Shown here in pieces: positions 23,805-25,705 of a DNA stretch of 25,705 nt (within the stretch, counting starts at the first letter, position 1; every line of letters begins with the position of its first letter). The position numbers were made by a program, and so were the translations under genes. Source of the stretch: CAJQQK01 sp051010015 (GTDB lineage Bacteria; Pseudomonadota; Alphaproteobacteria; Rhizobiales; Hyphomicrobiaceae); NCBI GenBank assembly GCA_051010015.1, contig JBPCVZ010000144.1:1-25705 (forward strand), written 5' to 3'. Under the pieces are notes generated by a model. It was not told the origin of the DNA. It did not search any database and was given only the letters and a program-made list of their open reading frames with translations.

Positions 23805-24575
23805 ATGCGCTTCAAAGATCAAGTCGCCCTCATCACTGCAGCGGGTGCCGGCATCGGCAAGGCATCCGCCGAAATCATGGCACGCGAGGGTGCGACTGTT
23901 GTCGCTCTCGACGTCGACAAGACACGCGTTGAGGCACTTCGTACCGCCAGCGAGGCGGCAGGCGATCCCGGCAAAATCATTCCCCGCGAGGTCGATGCAC
24001 TCAACCCGAACCAAGCCAACAACACGGTCGACTGGACTGCACAAAACTGCGGACGCATCGATGTTCTTGTCAATGCGGTTGGCGGCAGCACGATCATCGA
24101 CAACCCCAATGCCGCCACCGATGAACTCAGCCTCGATGACTGGCAGCGACTTATCGCGTTCAACCTCGATGGCACCTTCCTGTTCACCCACGCCGTGATA
24201 CCGGTCATGAAGCGCCAGAACGCCGGACGCATCGTCAATCTCGCGTCGATTGCCGGCCGAGGTCTCAGCGTCAACTCGTCGAGTGCCTATGCGGCGGCGA
24301 AGGGTGGCATCATTGCGCTGACCAAGAAGCTCGCCCTCGAACTCGGGGCCCACAACATCAACGTCAATGCCATCGCACCGAGCATCACGTTGACCGAGCG
24401 CATTCGCCCGCACTGGGAGCGGCGAACGGCTGAATCGCAAGCCGCTGAAATTGCGCGCATCCCACTCGGCCGCGTGCCGGAAGCGATCGACCAGGCCAAA
24501 GTGATCTGCTTCCTCGCTTCATCTGATGCTGATTTCGTCACCGGCATCACCATCGACGTCACCGGAGGACTTTAA
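23805..24575 (+). CDS. Short-chain dehydrogenase/reductase (SDR) family oxidoreductase
   Basis: This 256-residue classical SDR has the cofactor motif TAAGAGIGKA (residues 11-20, glycines 14, 16, 18) followed by Asp36 at the end of the second strand, indicating NAD over NADP. The structural motif is NAVG (90-93). Active-site residues are Asn120, Ser148, Tyr162 and Lys166 (YAAAK), and the C-terminal FVTGITIDVTGGL is standard. The substrate is probably a secondary alcohol of a hydroxy or sugar acid, by context with the divergent enolase-superfamily gene. GAGG lies 7-8 nt before ATG 23805. Its TAA shares a base with the next gene's ATG (TAATG), so the two are translationally coupled. Confidence 0.95.
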   Translation: MRFKDQVALITAAGAGIGKASAEIMAREGATVVALDVDKTRVEALRTASEAAGDPGKIIPREVDALNPNQANNTVDWTAQNCGRIDVLVNAVGGSTIIDNPNAATDELSLDDWQRLIAFNLDGTFLFTHAVIPVMKRQNAGRIVNLASIAGRGLSVNSSSAYAAAKGGIIALTKKLALELGAHNINVNAIAPSITLTERIRPHWERRTAESQAAEIARIPLGRVPEAIDQAKVICFLASSDADFVTGITIDVTGGL

Positions 24576-25471
24576 TGAGCAACAGCATCGGCTTTATCGG
24601 GCTTGGCGCCATGGGTGGCGGCATGGCGGCTAACATCGTCAAGGCCGGGCATGACGTTATCGTCCATGACATCGACCGCAGCCGGGTAGACGTGCTTGTG
24701 GCAAAGGGCGCGAAAGCGGCGCAGTCGGCGGCAGAGATCGGCAGCGCAGCGACGCGTACGATCACGATGGTCGAGACGACAGCACAAACCGAAGAAATTT
24801 TGTTCGGTGCCGATGGACTGGCATCAACGGTGGCATCGGGCCACGCGGTCGCAATGATGAGCACGATCGATCCGACGGCAACGAAGGCGATGCATGCCCA
24901 GCTGGCCGAGCAATCGGTCTCGCTGGTCGACGCACCTGTGAGCGGTGGCACACCGCGCGCCGATTCCGGCGAACTGTCGATCATCTGCGGTGGCACTGAA
25001 GCCGACATCGATGGTTGGCGGCCGGTGTTCGAAGCCATGTCATCAAACATTTTTCATGTCGGGCAAATCGGCCAGGGGCTCGCCATGAAACTGGTCAACA
25101 ATATGCTGATTCAGGTCAACACCGTGGCCATTGCCGAAGCCTTCGCCATGGGCGCCAAAGCCGGACTTGATCCAAAGACGATGTACGACGTGGTGCGCGT
25201 CAGCACTGGCGCCAGCTTCGCCCTCGAACACCGCGTACCGCGTATGCTCTCAGGTGATTTCAAGCCGGGCGGTACGGTCGACATATCTTTCAAGGATCAG
25301 GAACTCGAGACCGCCTTTGCCAAGGAACTCGGTGTGCCACTGCTCCTCGCGAACGTCAGCCAGCAGGTTTACCAGATGGCGCGTGCTGCCGGATACTCAA
25401 AGGAGGACGGCGCTTCAGTGATCAAACTATACGAGGAGATGACCGGCGTCGTGCTCGGACCTCGAGATTGA
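24575..25471 (+). CDS. 3-hydroxyisobutyrate dehydrogenase family NAD(P)-dependent oxidoreductase
   Basis: This 298-residue beta-hydroxyacid dehydrogenase has a Rossmann GFIGLGAMGGGMA motif (6-18) with Asp32 at the end of the second strand, pointing to NAD. The substrate-binding signature is DAPVSGGTPRADSGELSI (119-136). Catalytic Lys172 lies in GLAMKLVNN with Asn176 nearby. The C-terminal helical domain has SFKDQELETAF-like sequence. The family includes 3-hydroxyisobutyrate, tartronate-semialdehyde and L-threonate dehydrogenases; the signature does not settle which. It overlaps the SDR stop by one base, with GGAGGA inside the SDR's last codons as ribosome-binding site. Structured repeat copy B starts 12 bp after its stop. 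Confidence 0.95.
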   Translation: MSNSIGFIGLGAMGGGMAANIVKAGHDVIVHDIDRSRVDVLVAKGAKAAQSAAEIGSAATRTITMVETTAQTEEILFGADGLASTVASGHAVAMMSTIDPTATKAMHAQLAEQSVSLVDAPVSGGTPRADSGELSIICGGTEADIDGWRPVFEAMSSNIFHVGQIGQGLAMKLVNNMLIQVNTVAIAEAFAMGAKAGLDPKTMYDVVRVSTGASFALEHRVPRMLSGDFKPGGTVDISFKDQELETAFAKELGVPLLLANVSQQVYQMARAAGYSKEDGASVIKLYEEMTGVVLGPRD

Positions 25472-25483
25472 CACGACGAAGGG

Positions 25484-25705
25484 CTCCGCGCGGATTTCCG
25501 CCGAAGATGTCAGCAGTCCAGGGGTACGGGGCGACAACACGTCCGCATCCGTAGAATATTTTTTAGCGGCCGGTTGCCGCCCCGTGCAGGATTTATCGCT
25601 GAGTCACGCCTCTTTTAAGCTGCGGGCACCTGGGACTCTCACCACAGGCAGGACGGCAGGGCGTCACTATAACGCCGGACGTACGTTGCACCGGCGCGTG
25701 ACCTG
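25484..25705 (-). repeat. Structured repeat, copy B (inverted, cut by window end)
   Basis: The reverse complement of 25520-25705 matches copy A at about 94% by eye. The hairpin arms at 25566-25583 and 25528-25546 keep the pairing of copy A with a one-base bulge. The second hairpin (25484-25506) keeps its pairing although its loop and one arm base differ. It begins 12 bp after the stop of the dehydrogenase gene and continues beyond the window. No T-run follows the first hairpin on the plus strand, so a terminator role is unsupported. Confidence 0.85.

Noticed and set aside
1..25705. Search for tRNA, rRNA, CRISPR arrays, insertion sequences and attachment sites
   Set aside because: No cloverleaf with a T-loop motif, no regularly spaced direct repeats, no transposase or integrase motif and no target-site duplications around the repeats were seen.

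Overview
The window reads like a chromosomal segment of a GC-rich alphaproteobacterium. The genes use strongly G/C-ending codons, several small proteins look like alphaproteobacterial families (a DUF6489-type protein and two short secreted proteins), and there is a SelO ending FCGT and a DHCW-type cupin. The assignment is inference from gene style, not from a marker gene. No rRNA, tRNA, transposase, integrase, phage gene or CRISPR array was seen. Most genes are ordinary metabolic genes with good ribosome-binding sites.

Layout. (1) 1-3370: three tandem hairpins at the left edge. Then comes a leftward pair, a secreted DUF4864-type protein translationally coupled to an Asp/Glu-racemase-superfamily enzyme, divergent from a large D-aminoacylase-type amidohydrolase. 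(2) 3455-6179: a small secreted protein and a membrane GGDEF-EAL protein with both active-site signatures intact, both leftward. (3) 6180-10783: an accessory-looking stretch, partly AT-richer and gene-poor. It holds a Tat-exported intradiol-dioxygenase-like protein paired with a four-histidine ferric-reductase-like membrane protein, an unrecognised leftward gene pair, a small leftward gene with its own terminator, two copies of a 63-bp repeat, and copy A of a structured repeat of about 200 bp. (4) 10784-13703: tex, convergent with a DUF938-type methyltransferase. (5) 13908-18014: a four-gene rightward operon (PhyH dioxygenase, SCP2-like/alpha-beta hydrolase fusion, DHCW cupin, CaiB-type CoA transferase), probably catabolic. 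(6) 18281-21924: orphan glpK, divergent from selO, which converges on a small secreted Cys-containing protein. (7) 22102-25471: a DUF6489-type gene and an enolase-superfamily enzyme (leftward), divergent from an SDR dehydrogenase overlapping a 3-hydroxyisobutyrate-dehydrogenase-type gene, probably a hydroxy-acid or sugar-acid route. (8) 25484-25705: copy B of the structured repeat, inverted relative to copy A and cut by the window end.

Two points deserve most attention. The first is the pair of inverted, hairpin-rich repeats (about 94% identical over about 184 bp by eye) bracketing about 15 kb from tex to the last dehydrogenase. The second is the Tat-exported protein plus haem membrane protein pair at 6968-8085. 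It has the architecture of the MsrPQ periplasmic redox system, but with a dioxygenase-fold-like protein in place of the molybdoenzyme.
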